The notes beneath the pieces are model-generated. The model was not told where the DNA came from. It ran no database searches and saw only the letters and a list, made by a program, of their open reading frames with translations. The position numbers and the translations under genes are program-made. 64,000 nucleotides of DNA from Albifimbria verrucaria (lineage: Eukaryota > Ascomycota > Sordariomycetes > Hypocreales > Stachybotryaceae). How positions within the stretch are numbered: the stretch's first letter is position 1; each line of letters begins with the position of its first letter. Shown in pieces: positions 10,311 through 22,215 of the stretch. The stretch is taken from contig JAHREC010000019.1 of the NCBI GenBank assembly GCA_020081605.1, positions 248,001 through 312,000 of the forward strand, in the 5' to 3' direction.

Positions 10311-12364
10311 GTATTTATCAGAACAATGCAGCTCGAAGAAGTGAGATATTAATCTGAGGCAGAAGATGGCATCTGGTTCAAATCTCGTCTCTAGATAGCG
10401 TTGAAGCCGGGGTTTTATATTCCATCAAACTTATAGCAGACACTCACCAGGCAGTTGTGATGTTGTTACCCCGGATATTCTGGCGGCTATATTCGAACCC
10501 CAAGATATTGCCCAATGTGGGCACACGGAGTTGCATTCAAGCTTGACCTGCACTTCGGCATGGTCATTGCCGGACATGGGTGCATTCGAGACAATGCCTG
10601 TTGAGATCGGTTATGTCGGCATCACTCTTACACACCATCTTGATAACTTGGGCTCAAGAATCTTCATGCTTTGCGGGGTTGTGATAACTGTCACACGATA
10701 CTTGGCTGAAGCTTCTTTACCCTTAAATTAAACCTTGGAATGACACGGAAGATACTGATCCATTTTCGCTAGCTTGAAATGTTTCCAAGGGCCGCGAGCA
10801 ATGAGACTGCCCTGCGTCTGATGGATTGAGGCTGATTGTATTAATCCGTTATCCGTGTTGGTTGAACAGCAGGAAGTCACCCTCTTCCACGTCTTCTGAG
10901 GTAGTATATTATTCACGGATTTCTTTATTTACCGAAGAACGAGTAAGTATAACGTGGTTATGGAAGACGTGGCTAGAGGTTCGTACGTGTTCTGTCAGTT
11001 TCCACGTGATGCAATGACAAGAATGGAAACGTTTAGGATAGATTTCTGTCATTTAGGCAGTAATGGATAGAGGCATTGTCCATAGCAGACAACTAGTCCT
11101 TTGTGGATTAAAAGAGTGTATTCAGCCATCTTGGGTGTTCACTATATCTTCCTGTTGCGTTTCAATATCTATAGGCAGTTTTGTTACCTCCGAATAGTAT
11201 GTTCCACTGTGTTTGGCCTTACTCCAAGTTTCCCTTGGTTAAAGAGCGACAAATCCACGAAATATCTGTGTTTTCACTGGCCCCGACATTTATTACAGCA
11301 GGGGACGATAACCCGGGTGTATTCACGGATATGTAAAAGAAGACTATTGGGCTCTGACGTACCAATAGGGATGAGGCCGTTTCATAATCTTGACATATTC
11401 ATAATCCAGCCGTTAAAGTCAAGATTAAAATTAGCAATGGAAAGCTTAGTACTATAGCCTCTGGGCGCACCTGTTTTCGGCGAAACACCCAGTAGAAGAA
11501 AGAAGGGGAAGCGAGGCGAAAGGTCAAAGTGAGACGAACAGCCTCAAATCTCGGTAAAATGACATTAAAAACCCAGACCCATATCGGCGACATGATGCCT
11601 TTGAAGCGAAGATTTCTTTCCTCGAGGGTATCGGTATAAGCATGATGAATTCCATAATGGTACAGGCTATACAAGGCCGTCCGCACTGCAAATTGAGAAA
11701 GTCATGTTTAGACCCGTAATTGGCTTGACCCCGCATTATCACAGTTCTACCTCTCTTTTCTTGGTACATATGGTAAAGTGGATCGGAACCCAGGCTTGAT
11801 ACAAGAGAATATATGGTAGAGTGGTATGGCTTGAACAAGCGCATGTAGTGGGCTAGTGTTTCAATCAAATACAGACACAACTACTTTCTAGACTCTGGAT
11901 CAATATTAGTCATAAGAATTTAGTGCCGTGTTTGTTGAATTTGACTAAATGCAGCCACTGTTAGTAAGAGGGCCTACGAATACACATCTAGATCATGCAA
12001 TTGGCCAGGCTCATACATAAATGTATTACTACGACTAATAATGTCTCACATTCTCTCCAGCTCCCTTCTCGTTGTGTAAGAATATCGTAGATGCGCTCAA
12101 GCTTCTATAAATATGATGTGTCGGCCTGCTGACCATTGCCAGTGGCTGAGACATGGTAGATCGAGATGTAACTCAACGCTACTGTCATGGAGCCCGTTTC
12201 TATATATTTTCTACTGCCCAAGATCAAATAGAGACCGTAATGCATCTTCTTCTTGCCTTTTTGTTCTTATTTTGTTACCTTGTTGCCTCTGATTGAGTAA
12301 TCTTTGTGACAATACAAAGCCACTGTTTCACATCCATCGATCTTAGTGATAACATCCCAACCCC
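10311..12364. other. Gene-poor interval of 2 kb
   Basis: Upstream region of the xylanase, then AT-rich DNA. Overlapping open frames around 11101-11457 (plus) and 11399-11880 (minus) have no recognisable motifs, leaders or splice partners. I find no supported gene. Confidence 0.35.
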
Positions 12365-13071
12365 ATGAAGGTAATTGGAATTATCGGTGGTCTGGCTTGG
12401 CCAAGCACTGCAGTATACTACCAAAGAATAAATCGGTTGATCGCCATTCGATTGGGTGATAATCATTCTGCGAAGCTTGTACTTGTCCAGACCGACATTG
12501 AGGAAGTTAAGCGCTTGGAGAAGGAGGAGAGATGGGATGACATCGGCCAGTTAATGATCTCGCTATCAGAAAAGCTCAAAATTTCAGGAGCCGACTTTTT
12601 CTTGGTTGCTTGCAATACTATGCATAAGTCGCTAAACCCATTGAAAACCCGGATGCCTCTTCCTTTTATTGATATTGTGGAGAAAGTTGGAGGAGTTGCC
12701 TCAATCTACGACACTGTTGGGCTGATGGGAAGTAGGCCAACAATGAATGGAAGCTACTTCCGGGGAGATTGACAGATCAATATGGTTTACAAGTATTAGC
12801 ACCTACAGAAGAGCAACAACAGGCCATACAAAATGCGCTTGATGGCGAATTGGCCAAGGGCATCTTCTTAGACAGTACGAGGGATTTGTTCTACTCCATA
12901 GCCACTAATATTATTAGCCGAGGCGCCGAGGCAATAATACTAGCATGTACAGAGTTTGGAGTGCTGATGGACGGTCAAAAAGGTTCTGTTATCTTTATCG
13001 ATTCATTATCCATCCATATTCAGGCAGCTGTTGATGAAGCAATTAATTCCCAATACAAGTGTAATTATTAG
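12365..13071 (+). CDS. Aspartate/glutamate racemase family protein
   Basis: Two-cysteine racemase of the Asp/Glu/hydantoin type, which inverts the alpha carbon of amino acids or related compounds without a cofactor. The start MKVIGIIGGLAWPSTAVYYQ is the family's N-terminal glycine motif. The first catalytic cysteine lies in ACNTMH (near residue 84) and the second in LACTEFG in the C-terminal half. VGLMGSRPTMNGSYF is the conserved central block. The frame breaks at the G run 12762-12765 directly after this block; with one base restored the two halves join into about 235 residues, the usual family length. No intron and no leader are seen, so it is probably cytosolic. It stands alone, with the BBE oxidase 0.9 kb downstream on the other strand. 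Whether the substrate is aspartate, glutamate or a hydantoin cannot be told from the sequence. Confidence 0.8.
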
Positions 13072-13966
13072 TTCATCAGATATTTATTCCATGCATAATC
13101 CCTCTAGCACGACTTCCATTCGATGAGTGACTCCCTTTGAATGAGGTTCACAGTGAATGCCCTTTCTGAGGTGTACGCAGCAGCTAATAGGGTTTACTTA
13201 TAATCCACCACAACAATAGTGTTTGCACCCCTGATAGTGAAATGATCCGCTTCTTAAAATAGCAGATACAAGGCTAATCCTTTTTCTTTAGTCTGAATTG
13301 ACAGTTAGCTGGGTGGAAATCAGAATGTGAAAAATGGCCTAGTCACAAGGAGAGAATATGCTCTGGAGTAAAGTGATTCTATTACTTAAGATAAATCATC
13401 CCCAGAGCATCTACAGAGTCTGGTATAGGACATAGAATATATGAAAATCCTTCTAATCAATTATCATGACTTTGAACTTCGTTTTTACGTAGAGCTACCA
13501 ACCTACCTTACACATGGTTTAATCACTGATTATTTGTGGCTAGTGATCTCCAGGGGCGAGTGGGTGGGGTATTAGGAAGATGCTGAACAGTTGTAAATGA
13601 TGATAACCCAGTAAAGACAACTGCAATCTAGACCATAACACCCTGATTGTATCTTAGAATAAATTACGCAATCACTATCGTCAGGTAGTTCTGCATTTAC
13701 CGTTGACTCTGATCATCCTATCACGGGTGTTGATAGACTCATCGTATGCGGATCGAAGAGATATGGAGGTTGATCTATGGTCACAAAGCCAGGTGTTTGA
13801 TAACTAACGACAGGCTTTACCTGTGACTTTATCTCAAAATAGATCTCATCCTCGCTTTCCCGCCATCCTGCATTCTGTTCAGCCCTCTATCACGAGGGAA
13901 ATTTTGAAACCTCCTGGTACCTGGTACGTGAAAACGCCAGAAGGATCAAACCTTTTTTAACAGCTC
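13072..13966. other. Intergenic region between convergent genes, nothing seen
   Basis: About 0.9 kb of AT-rich DNA between the 3' ends of the racemase and the FAD oxidase. No gene, RNA or repeat recognised. Confidence 0.35.
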
Positions 13967-15496
13967 TCAAACGATCCAAGCTTTTTTGCCATAGCCTGCC
14001 AATGGATTTTGGAACCAAGCTGCATAGTTTATATAAATGAATGGATCGAGTGCATCAAGGTCTCGAGCTTTCCTCGCCACATTTCCGACTAGAGTTTGGA
14101 TATTATGATTTATGTAATCATCATCTCTGATCCGGTCCCAAGTGGCGCAGAACAAAATTATGACAAGAGGCTCCGTCCTATCCTCAAGTCCTAGGGAGTT
14201 GCGGCCTTGTTTATATATAGCAGGGGCAGCGGCTCTAATACCATTGTCCATACTATTCCTGGTATATGGGCCACGGCTGAGATACTGTCGTTCAGATTGA
14301 TAAAGGCTTGGTTAAGTACTTCGTAGTTAGACTCCACTGTCAATGTTGCGAACAGCTGACTATACATTCTCTCAGAATCTCGCGGTTACAGGGCACTGTT
14401 GCCTTTCGAGAACACGTACCGTTTACCAACTACCTGAAAAGCTGCCGTTTCCTCCGCAAGATCTGTCATATTCGTAATACGCATGGTGTTTACGAAATTT
14501 GGTAAACGAACAAGACGCTGGAATATGGGGGATTCTCAACTGGTTTGGTGTACTCTATAAGATTAGAAGCCACATTTAGCCCAGAGGATGAGCTGAACCC
14601 AAAAGATGTCATTAGCGATGAATACTTGTCATAATCGCCTGGGGAGTTCATGTCGGCGAGGACTTTCAAGGATTCATTAACTGCTGCGATGGGGTGGTGC
14701 AACACACCACCCCAAAACGGTCCCTGCTCGAATGTCTTCAGAGTCAATCGTGTGATAATGCCAAAGTTATTCCATCCACCGCGGAGAGCAAAGAATAGGT
14801 CCGAGTTCTGATTTTCATTGACGTTGACAACCTTTCCAGTGGGAAGAACAACTTCGAAGTTGAGTACCGTATCACATGTCCACCCGTACCGAGGAGCGAA
14901 GTATGACATCCCACCTCCAAGGGTAAGTCCACCAACGCCGACGTTACCAGATCTTCCACCAGCCACGCTGAGATTCAATGGGTCGAGAACTCTGTAGACA
15001 TTGGCCCAAGAGAGTCCTACACCAACAGACACTGAGGACCTGTCTTTGCTGACCTCGAGAGAGCCCAACCCTCTCAGATCAATAGTCACACCGTTCTCCT
15101 CACTTGCAGCACTAGCCAAGGTTGCATGACCACCAGATCGGATGGCAAACTTGCAGCGCCTCTTCAAAACATTGCCCATTTCTACACTGCTTCCTAGCGA
15201 GGAGTCACCGTGAAGCGAAAGATTTGTCAATAATTTCACAGCAACTGAAACATCTTTTACGTTTGTTGGTGAAATGACACAGTGTGGCCGGACTTCAGAC
15301 GCTTGTTCCGTCCAATAGGATGATACAGATTCTTTATAAACTTCGCTTTTTGGGAAGGATACTTTGAATCCTAACAAGGATTGTAGCGCTAAGCACTATA
15401 ATGCAATATTAGCTTCTTAAACATTTGAAAATCGACACCGTTATCACTCACCGAAGCCGCGCACTCACTCCCGGCGTTTGTTGAAAACTGAACCAT
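13967..15496 (-). CDS. FAD-linked oxidase of the berberine-bridge (BBE) type
   Basis: Flavoprotein oxidase of the FAD_binding_4 plus BBE architecture. Exon 1 starts at 15496 (MVQFSTNAG), ends at a GTGAGT donor, and a short intron leads to exon 2. The FAD domain shows CKFAIRSGGHA, the site of histidine-linked flavin, LNLSVAGGRSGNVGVGGLTLGGG and the LFFALRGGWNNFGI block. The C-terminal part has YINYAAWFQNP followed by YGKKAWI, where the BBE domain normally ends. The cysteine for the second flavin bond is not evident. Two frame breaks lie at G runs 14527-14531 and 14223-14226, each one base short; repaired frames read VENPPIFQRLVRLPN and EPLPPAIYKQGR. An intron after AAFQ is likely. No secretion signal is visible at the chosen start. 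Such oxidases act on alcohols, sugars or secondary metabolites; the substrate is unknown. Confidence 0.8.
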
Positions 15497-16282
15497 GGCT
15501 ATGCTGAGAACTTTTGGGCAAAACCGCAGTAATAGTAAACTGTGGAAAGTATTCGCGTCGTTTTAGGAGGGAACTGTTCTACAGGAGTGCAGTGGCAAGG
15601 AAGAGCAAGGCTTTATAAGTGGGAACTGGCACATATTCTATCCTACCAAAATATTGCGGCTTACATGCTGCATGGGCTGTCAGATATCAATTTACCAGGT
15701 ATGTTACATTTCAAAGAGTACAATTGCAATCAAGTAGCTCTGGGTGGTCGGAAACTATTTGCAGCGTCTGCATGTTTCTGCTTGTACATGATTTAGCTGT
15801 TGTGCAACCTGACAATGCAGAAGTTGCTTGAAAATACACATAAAAACCTTTCACGCGAAAGAGTGTGGGTGGACATCGCTTTTTAGCCTGAAATTACCAG
15901 TCAGGTCACCTCATGTTCAAGTCCACCGGATAGGGTCTTGGTTATGTATAATTGGCAGTGTCATCAGCTACTCCTCAGGTTGAGTTTTCAAGGCATCGAA
16001 ACAAGTGCCATGGTACCCGTGAGGCCTGAGAAGGAGTTATGAACCCACTCCATGACTCAATCAGCAACAAAAACAAGTGTTTTTGTATTGGCTGTCAACA
16101 TCTTTAGGTGCGCAAAGATGACCAAAACTGTGACGAGCTTTTTTCATTCTTCATTCTAAAAAATTATACAATCTGACCTGACACACGCAAATTGCAAGCT
16201 CAACCACATATCACAAATTCAATATGCATTGCATTTCTGATCTGGGAATTATGGAGACTTTACTATACTTTATTGACGCCAG
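15497..16282. other. Intergenic region, no supported gene
   Basis: About 0.8 kb between two leftward oxidoreductase genes. Small open frames (15542-15831) have no motifs or leaders. Part must be the promoter of the FAD oxidase. Confidence 0.35.
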
Positions 16283-18248
16283 CTACTTTCTCGAAGCAAG
16301 CTCGTTTAATATGTCCTCCGAAGCCTTGTGAGATATCATGAAGGTAGCAACAGACGGAAAGATGCCGGGAATCCGTGCAAATGCGCTTGCATCTATCACA
16401 CGAAGTCCACTGGTGCCCCTCACACGGAACTTTGAGTCCAAAACGGCCGTTTCATCATCATCAGCTCCTATTCGGCAAGTGCTTGTAGGGTGGTGGCCAA
16501 AAGTCTGTTTATAAATCCAGTCGTCATCTGAACCATTCTTACAAGTTCCGTCTTCTGCAATATCAGTGCATGGTGGCTCAACCGGCGTAACTCCGAGTCT
16601 CTTATACAAACGTCGAACCCAAGCAATGCCATCTTTTAAAGCTCCCATGTCAGTTTCTTTGCTTTCGGCGTAGAAGTTGAAGTTGATATCTGGAACGTCC
16701 TGGGGTCAGCGGAGCGCAGGCGAACTGTTCCTTTGGTATTCTTGGGATGATTCTTCACCATTGAGACGGAATACACATCTGGAGGAGGCACCGGCAGGTT
16801 GGTGTTGGTTTGGTTACTAGGCCAGAACCCACGGAAGACCCACGCCCCTTGCATAAGGAACAAGTCCCGTTCCCCATCAGCCGAATGATTTGTTGTGATC
16901 ATTGCCAGCCCAGTCAAGCCTTGGCTAAGTTTGCTGGCTCCAGAAGCTACTATTGGCAACTCTTGGTTGTCCATCAGGTGCGTACCAACGCCTGGTGAAT
17001 TGACAATAACAGTGACATTGTGCTCTCTGAGATGTTCCGCCGGTCCAATGCCACTAAGCATCAATATTTGGGGCGAATTGAATGCACCACCCGAAACGAT
17101 GACTTCTCTGCGTGCAACAGCTGTCTTTTTCACGCCTTCAGGATGAAAGTTGCCGCGTCGCGCGTCAGCAGCGTAGAGGGATTCGCCTTGAAGGTATTCT
17201 ACGCCTACTGCCCGAGGTTTATCTCCATAAGCCCCGTTCTGTCAAACAGGATCTTAGTTGCTAGAGAATTAAGCGATACAGTCAATGGATAGATGCCGCT
17301 TAGCTGTGTCTGCAAGACAAGATCGCGTGAGCTGTAGCGACTACCATTGCTGTATTGGTGGGCAACAAAGTTGTAGATGCTTTGGGTCCAATCGCGATTT
17401 GGATCCAACTCATTGCAATCGCGATTAATTAACTCAGATATGCTCCGGTTGAGACCTAGTTCTTTAGTCATCTCAATCATCATAGGATGATCCTGCTCGG
17501 TAGAATTCCCTCGAATAACTTGTTTGGTCTGGAACCAGCCATCAAAACCATGCCCGACTGTTCCTTCAGGTAGGTAATTGTTGTGCTCTATTTTCTCAAA
17601 GATTCTACGCATGTTGGCAGCACTAGAGATTCAAGAGTCAGCAACATGCAGTAATAATAGAAAAAATGCAGTCATACCTCCATGTTTCATCTCCAGTTAG
17701 CTCAACTACATAGTTCCAATCGCTATCGCTGGGTAGCCATGTAGCCATAGCATTTATCATTGAGCTACCACCAAGTGTTGCTATCGATCCCAGGTTAGCC
17801 GATGGTATATCCGAGAACTTAGTTCCACTTACCTCCCCTAGGATAATATACTCCTAACGGTAGGGAACCTGGGGCGGATCCTTCTGCCCAACCCAGTATG
17901 AGCCGTCTGGCGTACGCCATGTGAAGTGGCTGTATCGATGATTTATTTCATCATCTTTGGAATAATGATTCACGAAAAATCCCAGGTTATTGTCGAAGGA
18001 TATTGTGTGCCATTGGAAGCAACGCTTGTGTCACCTGCTTCAAGCAGGAGGACCGAGTAGTTGGCCTTCGCCAAATTGCTAGCTAACGGACCGCCACCTG
18101 GTCCACTGCCAATCACAATGTAGTCGTACTCGTTGCTACCAATGCGGGCGTCAGTTGTTTCAACTAGAGACGGAAATAGCAAGATAGCCGTAACGATCAA
18201 GATTACGGCATCAATCTTCAAGCTACCACAACTATGGAAGCAAGCCAT
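16283..18248 (-). CDS. Secreted GMC oxidoreductase (aryl-alcohol oxidase / choline dehydrogenase-like)
   Basis: FAD-dependent alcohol oxidoreductase of the glucose-methanol-choline family. Start 18248 gives a hydrophobic leader ([23 protein letters not shown]) before the Rossmann motif [18 protein letters not shown] and the LLLEAGD acidic end. [16 protein letters not shown] is the family signature near the [22 protein letters not shown] the second signature, and [13 protein letters not shown] holds the active-site histidine region, followed by [15 protein letters not shown]. Introns are at about 17832-17781 and 17690-17630. Four frame breaks, each repaired by one base, lie at runs 17975-17979, 17871-17874, 17232-17235 and 16702-16705. 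Repaired length is close to 620 residues, normal for the family. The leader suggests an extracellular enzyme oxidising aromatic or aliphatic alcohols, but the substrate is not readable. Confidence 0.85.
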
Positions 18249-18771
18249 TGCATCAAGCGTGATAATAAGTTCGTAGTCAAAGACTAGGGCCAAGGATCCG
18301 GAAAGAAAAAGGGGCGACCAGAACGACACATCCAAGGCTTCTTTAATAATGCACGCGGGACGTAATTGAGTACTTCTTCCCTCTCCGGCTTCTAAACCAG
18401 GAATTAGGGAAGATTGGTAATGAGATCGACAAAAAGACATTCAAAGGCATGATTGGATGATGTTTCTGTGGTACGTTCATTGATAGGGTGCTAAATATGC
18501 CGGAACTGCATGTCATGACCAATTTATCGTGCGGGGAACTGCTGTTTCTACTAGAGGATAAATTGCCAACAGTGGAACGCAAAATCATAATGTGCGTCTA
18601 TAAATGGCGAGTTATTATTGTGAATGATTCTGGAGGCACTGCTGAGATCCTATATTTCATAAGAGTTGCCCCCAAAAGGGTTACTCCTCTTGGAACTTCA
18701 AATTACGCATAGGGTTTGTTCAGACATTCGTGCGGGTCGCAAGTAATATTTCATCGCTATGAAACATCTGC

Positions 18772-20128
18772 TTAGAGCTTCTTGAGAACCCTCTTAGAAA
18801 TACATGAGACAAATGAGCTGTTGTGATGTCTCTCAAAGGGACTTCCACTAAGCTGTCGTTCGCGAAGGAAGTTTCGTGGCCAGTCCATAAAAGTTACATA
18901 TTGATGTGGCAAACTGCGACAGATTGCTTCGACTTCTCTCCATGGTGTTTTCCCAATCCACCAGAAACACTGAGCAGAAGCAGAGAGGGCAAAGAAATGA
19001 CCCAAAATAACAAGGGCATAAGGCTCTTGGCTTGCCACCATATCTAGAAATTCTGCAGGAACCGTACATGGAAACGCCATTAGACGGCGGGCGAGAGATT
19101 CCGGAGGCTCTTTCAATTTGAAAGCATATAAGATAGCATTTATACGCCTCACAGCAGTAACGTAAATGTTAGATTCACGTGCATGCTCAATGAGCTCATC
19201 TGCAGAGGCGAGGGGCGCAAAGTCATTAAGTATCTCGTCTTCTGCCGCGTAACGATGGTCATTCTCTGAGTATGAGGTGGTTAGGGTGAGGAAGTTGGAT
19301 GAAGAATCGGTCTTTACTAGGTCATAAGAAGCCTCAAATACAGCTCTGGTGCCTTGCACAATGCGTAACCATTCCATAGGCGGTTTGTAGACGTCTAAGG
19401 ACCGATACTGGAGGGCGGCAAAGCCATCTACCAGAAGCAGAATCGATGTTAGACAGGCGACATCAGCGTTTTGAGATGAAAGCTCGCCCAAGAGTGGGCG
19501 GTAAGTCTGTAGAGCTGCGGCATAGGAAACAGCGCGACATGCCATTAGGTCACCATCCTTGCATCCCTGTGCCACCATATGCCTGGCGGCTAAAGTCAGG
19601 AGACTGTTCCAAAGGGGTTTATGATTGTTCAAGGCTAGAATTGGCACTTGATTGGCCCAGCAGTCTCTGACCGGCAAGAGATGGCTACCAGGGAGGGTGC
19701 TGCTTGTGGCCACAGTGAAATGATGGAGTAGTCGCATCTGCCAGTATGAATCGGTATGAGAAGTAGAAACTGGACAGGTTGAATTCAATTGATGTCTCCG
19801 TGTTTCAGTCCGAGGAAGCCTGTCATATTGGCAGAGAACATCATGACGGTGGCAGTTGTTCTGTTTGGATTGTTCACCTGTCAGCTTACACACCCTTTTG
19901 CGGGGGTGATTCGGGTCTGGACATGACTGTTTTGACTTACGCACATGGGCTGAGCCTCGTCACACTTGAGACATATAGGTACTTTGTGATTAGCCTCGCC
20001 TGAAGAGAGGCTTCGCGTAGATGAAGTGGCAAACCAACCTTGACGCGTCTTCTACGACATCGAAGACAACCCCACCTTGACTTGGTGTGATACAGCTTGG
20101 GATGACTCTTGGGTCGTGCCGGGTCCAT
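18772..20128 (-). CDS. Zn2Cys6 fungal transcription factor
   Basis: Nuclear DNA-binding regulator of about 400 residues. Exon 1 (20128-20039) encodes GCLRCRRRRVK; a 74-base intron, a 24-base micro-exon (19964-19941) encoding CDEAQPMC and an 80-base intron follow, and exon 3 (19860-18772) opens with NNCHRHDVLC. Joined, these give six cysteines in the C-x2-C-x6-C-x6-C-x2-C-x6-C pattern of a binuclear zinc cluster. The exon sum is 1203 bases, exactly 401 codons, which supports the model. After it comes a basic/hydrophilic linker and a helical C-terminal region (MRLLHHFTVATSSTL, LLTLAARHM, ILLLVDGFAA) like that of sterol-uptake-control (UPC2)-type regulators. Several family members have this three-exon zinc cluster. 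It lies between the GMC oxidase and the DUF7702/amidase pair and may control neighbours, which is inference. Confidence 0.85.
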
Positions 20129-20737
20129 TCTGGGAAATTCAATTAAGGAGGTGTAAGTTCTCGCTTGTGGTCAAGGAAGTATGGATTCTGCTGATTAGAG
20201 CACTGGAGACAATGTGAGCAACCAAGTAGACCAGACGGTCTGCATATAGCGATATGGAAAGATTGGCAGCTAGTGGTCTTGGCTCCCGTTGTGGCCAAAG
20301 TGTTGTACAAATTATGTAACCGCGCCCATTATGTTCCGGCCGATAAGGCAGACATGCAGGTGAGTTTGTCAACAAGAGAACAGCCAATCATTGTGTCAAC
20401 AGGACAGCCTTTGCAGGGTTTCTCGCTCTCGTTTAATGTGGGGTGAAGACCTAACAGGGGACCCTCAGCTACCCTGGCATGAAGCTTTCTTGGTTTGTTG
20501 GAAATGCACCTGGCTTGACATCACGTTAAGCCCATCCGCCGGCAAGTACTTGCCGAGGATCTTACGTACGTCCATGTTATTTACGTCTTATACTTGTTTC
20601 AACCCGTGGCTGCTCTATATAAGTGCTTCATGGCGGCATCCTAACGCTTCTGATTACGTTCAGAGTCCTCCTTGTTAGCACTAGGTCTCCTATCTTAAGC
20701 GTAAACCGCCTAGCTTCTCGGTTCAACTCAAGCTACT

Positions 20738-20923
20738 ATGCGCGTTCTTATTATCCTTATGTCCTCAGTCTTTGCTGCCATCTTCATCTCCAGGAAGAAA
20801 CGACAAGAAGAGGAGCCCGAAGTCCACAAGATCGAACCTGAACCTGAGCCTGTCTCTCAATCAAACACGCCAAGAGACCCACCACCAGCATACTCCGAGC
20901 ACCGAAACAAGGTAAAGTACTAA
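20738..20923 (+). CDS. Short ORF with membrane segment and PPxY motif
   Basis: Sixty-one codons encode a hydrophobic N-terminus (MRVLIILMSSVFAAIFI), a basic patch (RKKR), an acidic Glu/Pro stretch and PPPAYSEH, which contains the PPxY motif bound by WW domains of Nedd4-type ubiquitin ligases. It ends eight bases before the start of the DUF7702 gene on the same strand. It may be a small tail-anchored adaptor, an upstream ORF in the DUF7702 leader, or chance. Composition and motif are the only support. Confidence 0.3.
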   Translation: MRVLIILMSSVFAAIFISRKKRQEEEPEVHKIEPEPEPVSQSNTPRDPPPAYSEHRNKVKY

Positions 20924-20931
20924 TCATTGCC

Positions 20932-21895
20932 ATGAATGACAGTCTTTCCACGGCGGAACTGGCTACATACGCGCTTTTGGTCCTCCCTGCCATTTACCTT
21001 ATCTTCAGTCATGCTCCTACCGAGTTGCTGGGTTGGTTTTATCTCTTTGCTTTCATGTCCCTCCGTATTGTTGGCGGCGCCATTTCCATGAACAATACAT
21101 CCAATTCGGCATCTGTCATCTCCAGCATCGGCTTATCCCCCTCTTGCTAGCAGTAGGCGGCATTCTACACGGAGCGTAAGGTCCAATTCAACTAATTCTC
21201 CTCAAAGTTCATTTGAAGGTTGGAGTAACGGCTGATCCAGTTATTTCGCAACTACCTAGTCGCATCTATCGCAGAGTCTATAATCTGAAGTTAGAGTGGA
21301 CTCTAATTGCCCTCTTCCATATCCTCGTAGGGAGTGGTGTTGGCCTGGTCGGGGCTGGTGCTTCAGCTCTCCAAAGCACACATGCAACAAAGAACGATTC
21401 CACCCTCCTCAGCATAGGCATAAGTTTACTCACATCAGCCTGGTTCATTCTATGCATTTGGACTGCGGCATCTTTTTGCCAAGCCAACCCTCTTTTTTGT
21501 CTCAGGCACATGGCTTTGGCACCAGAGTAAGCATCTTCAGAATCTATCGCAAATGATAAATCCTCGTACTTTACATTCACAAACCACTAATCACGTTATT
21601 CATCTATTTAGCTTCTTATTGCGGCCCTCAGCGCACTGCCTTTCGTTGGTATTCGAGTATTCTACTCCCTAGTTGCCCTGACTACTCGTAAGGCTTACTG
21701 TGAGTTATCGTCCGCTACCTGTCGTCATTGGCATCCAGCTTGACGAGAAATAATTTGCTTAAACACCTGCTAGTGAACCCTGTTGACGGCGCATTGGTGA
21801 TTCGTGTTCTGCTCGGCTTCCTACCAGAGCTCATTGCAACCCTCACCCTCTTGGTGGCTGGTCTAATGACTCGGAGGGGACGGGTTGAGGCGTGA
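20932..21895 (+). CDS. DUF7702-type multi-pass membrane protein
   Basis: Predicted integral membrane protein with about seven hydrophobic segments, of a family known only from fungi and without assigned function. The N-terminus has the typical LSTAELATYALLVLPAIYL and GWFYLFAFMSLRIVGG. Exon 1 ends at GGAGC/GTAAGG (near 21178), exon 2 spans about 21223-21533, exon 3 21612-21701, and the last exon runs from 21774 to the stop 21893-21895. Conserved later parts are ALPFVGIRVFYSLV and PELIATLTLLVAGL. Two frame breaks, each one base short, lie at the C run 21137-21141 and the T run 21493-21498. With these mended, all four exons join in phase to about 270 residues. Family assignment is from memory of the motif pattern. 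Confidence 0.65.
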
Positions 21896-22215
21896 GGAAT
21901 TGCAAGGCGAGACAAGACGCACTTACCTATCGCGCAACAAGTAAACTAGGGAGTCCTATTGTCCGAGCATATATCGATGTTATAATCGAAGGGAGACGCA
22001 ATCGGATTGAAGCCAACAAACAAATACACATATTCGTTTCTTAGAATTATGTCCAGTCTGGGCTGCATTGTAAATCATACACTAAGATATTTGGTTCATG
22101 GTGATCCAAGAGCAATAAATATTTTACTAAATGAGGCTACTCAATCATAAAACGCGTATGCTCAATGACGAGTAGAATGTCACTTCGATTGTGTCGGATA
22201 TACGTATCAACATTC

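Noticed and set aside
10370..10400. tRNA B-box-like sequence GGTTCAAATCT
   Set aside because: No matching A box or cloverleaf around it; no tRNA is called in the window.
11101..11880. Overlapping open frames on both strands
   Set aside because: AT-rich, no motifs, no leaders.
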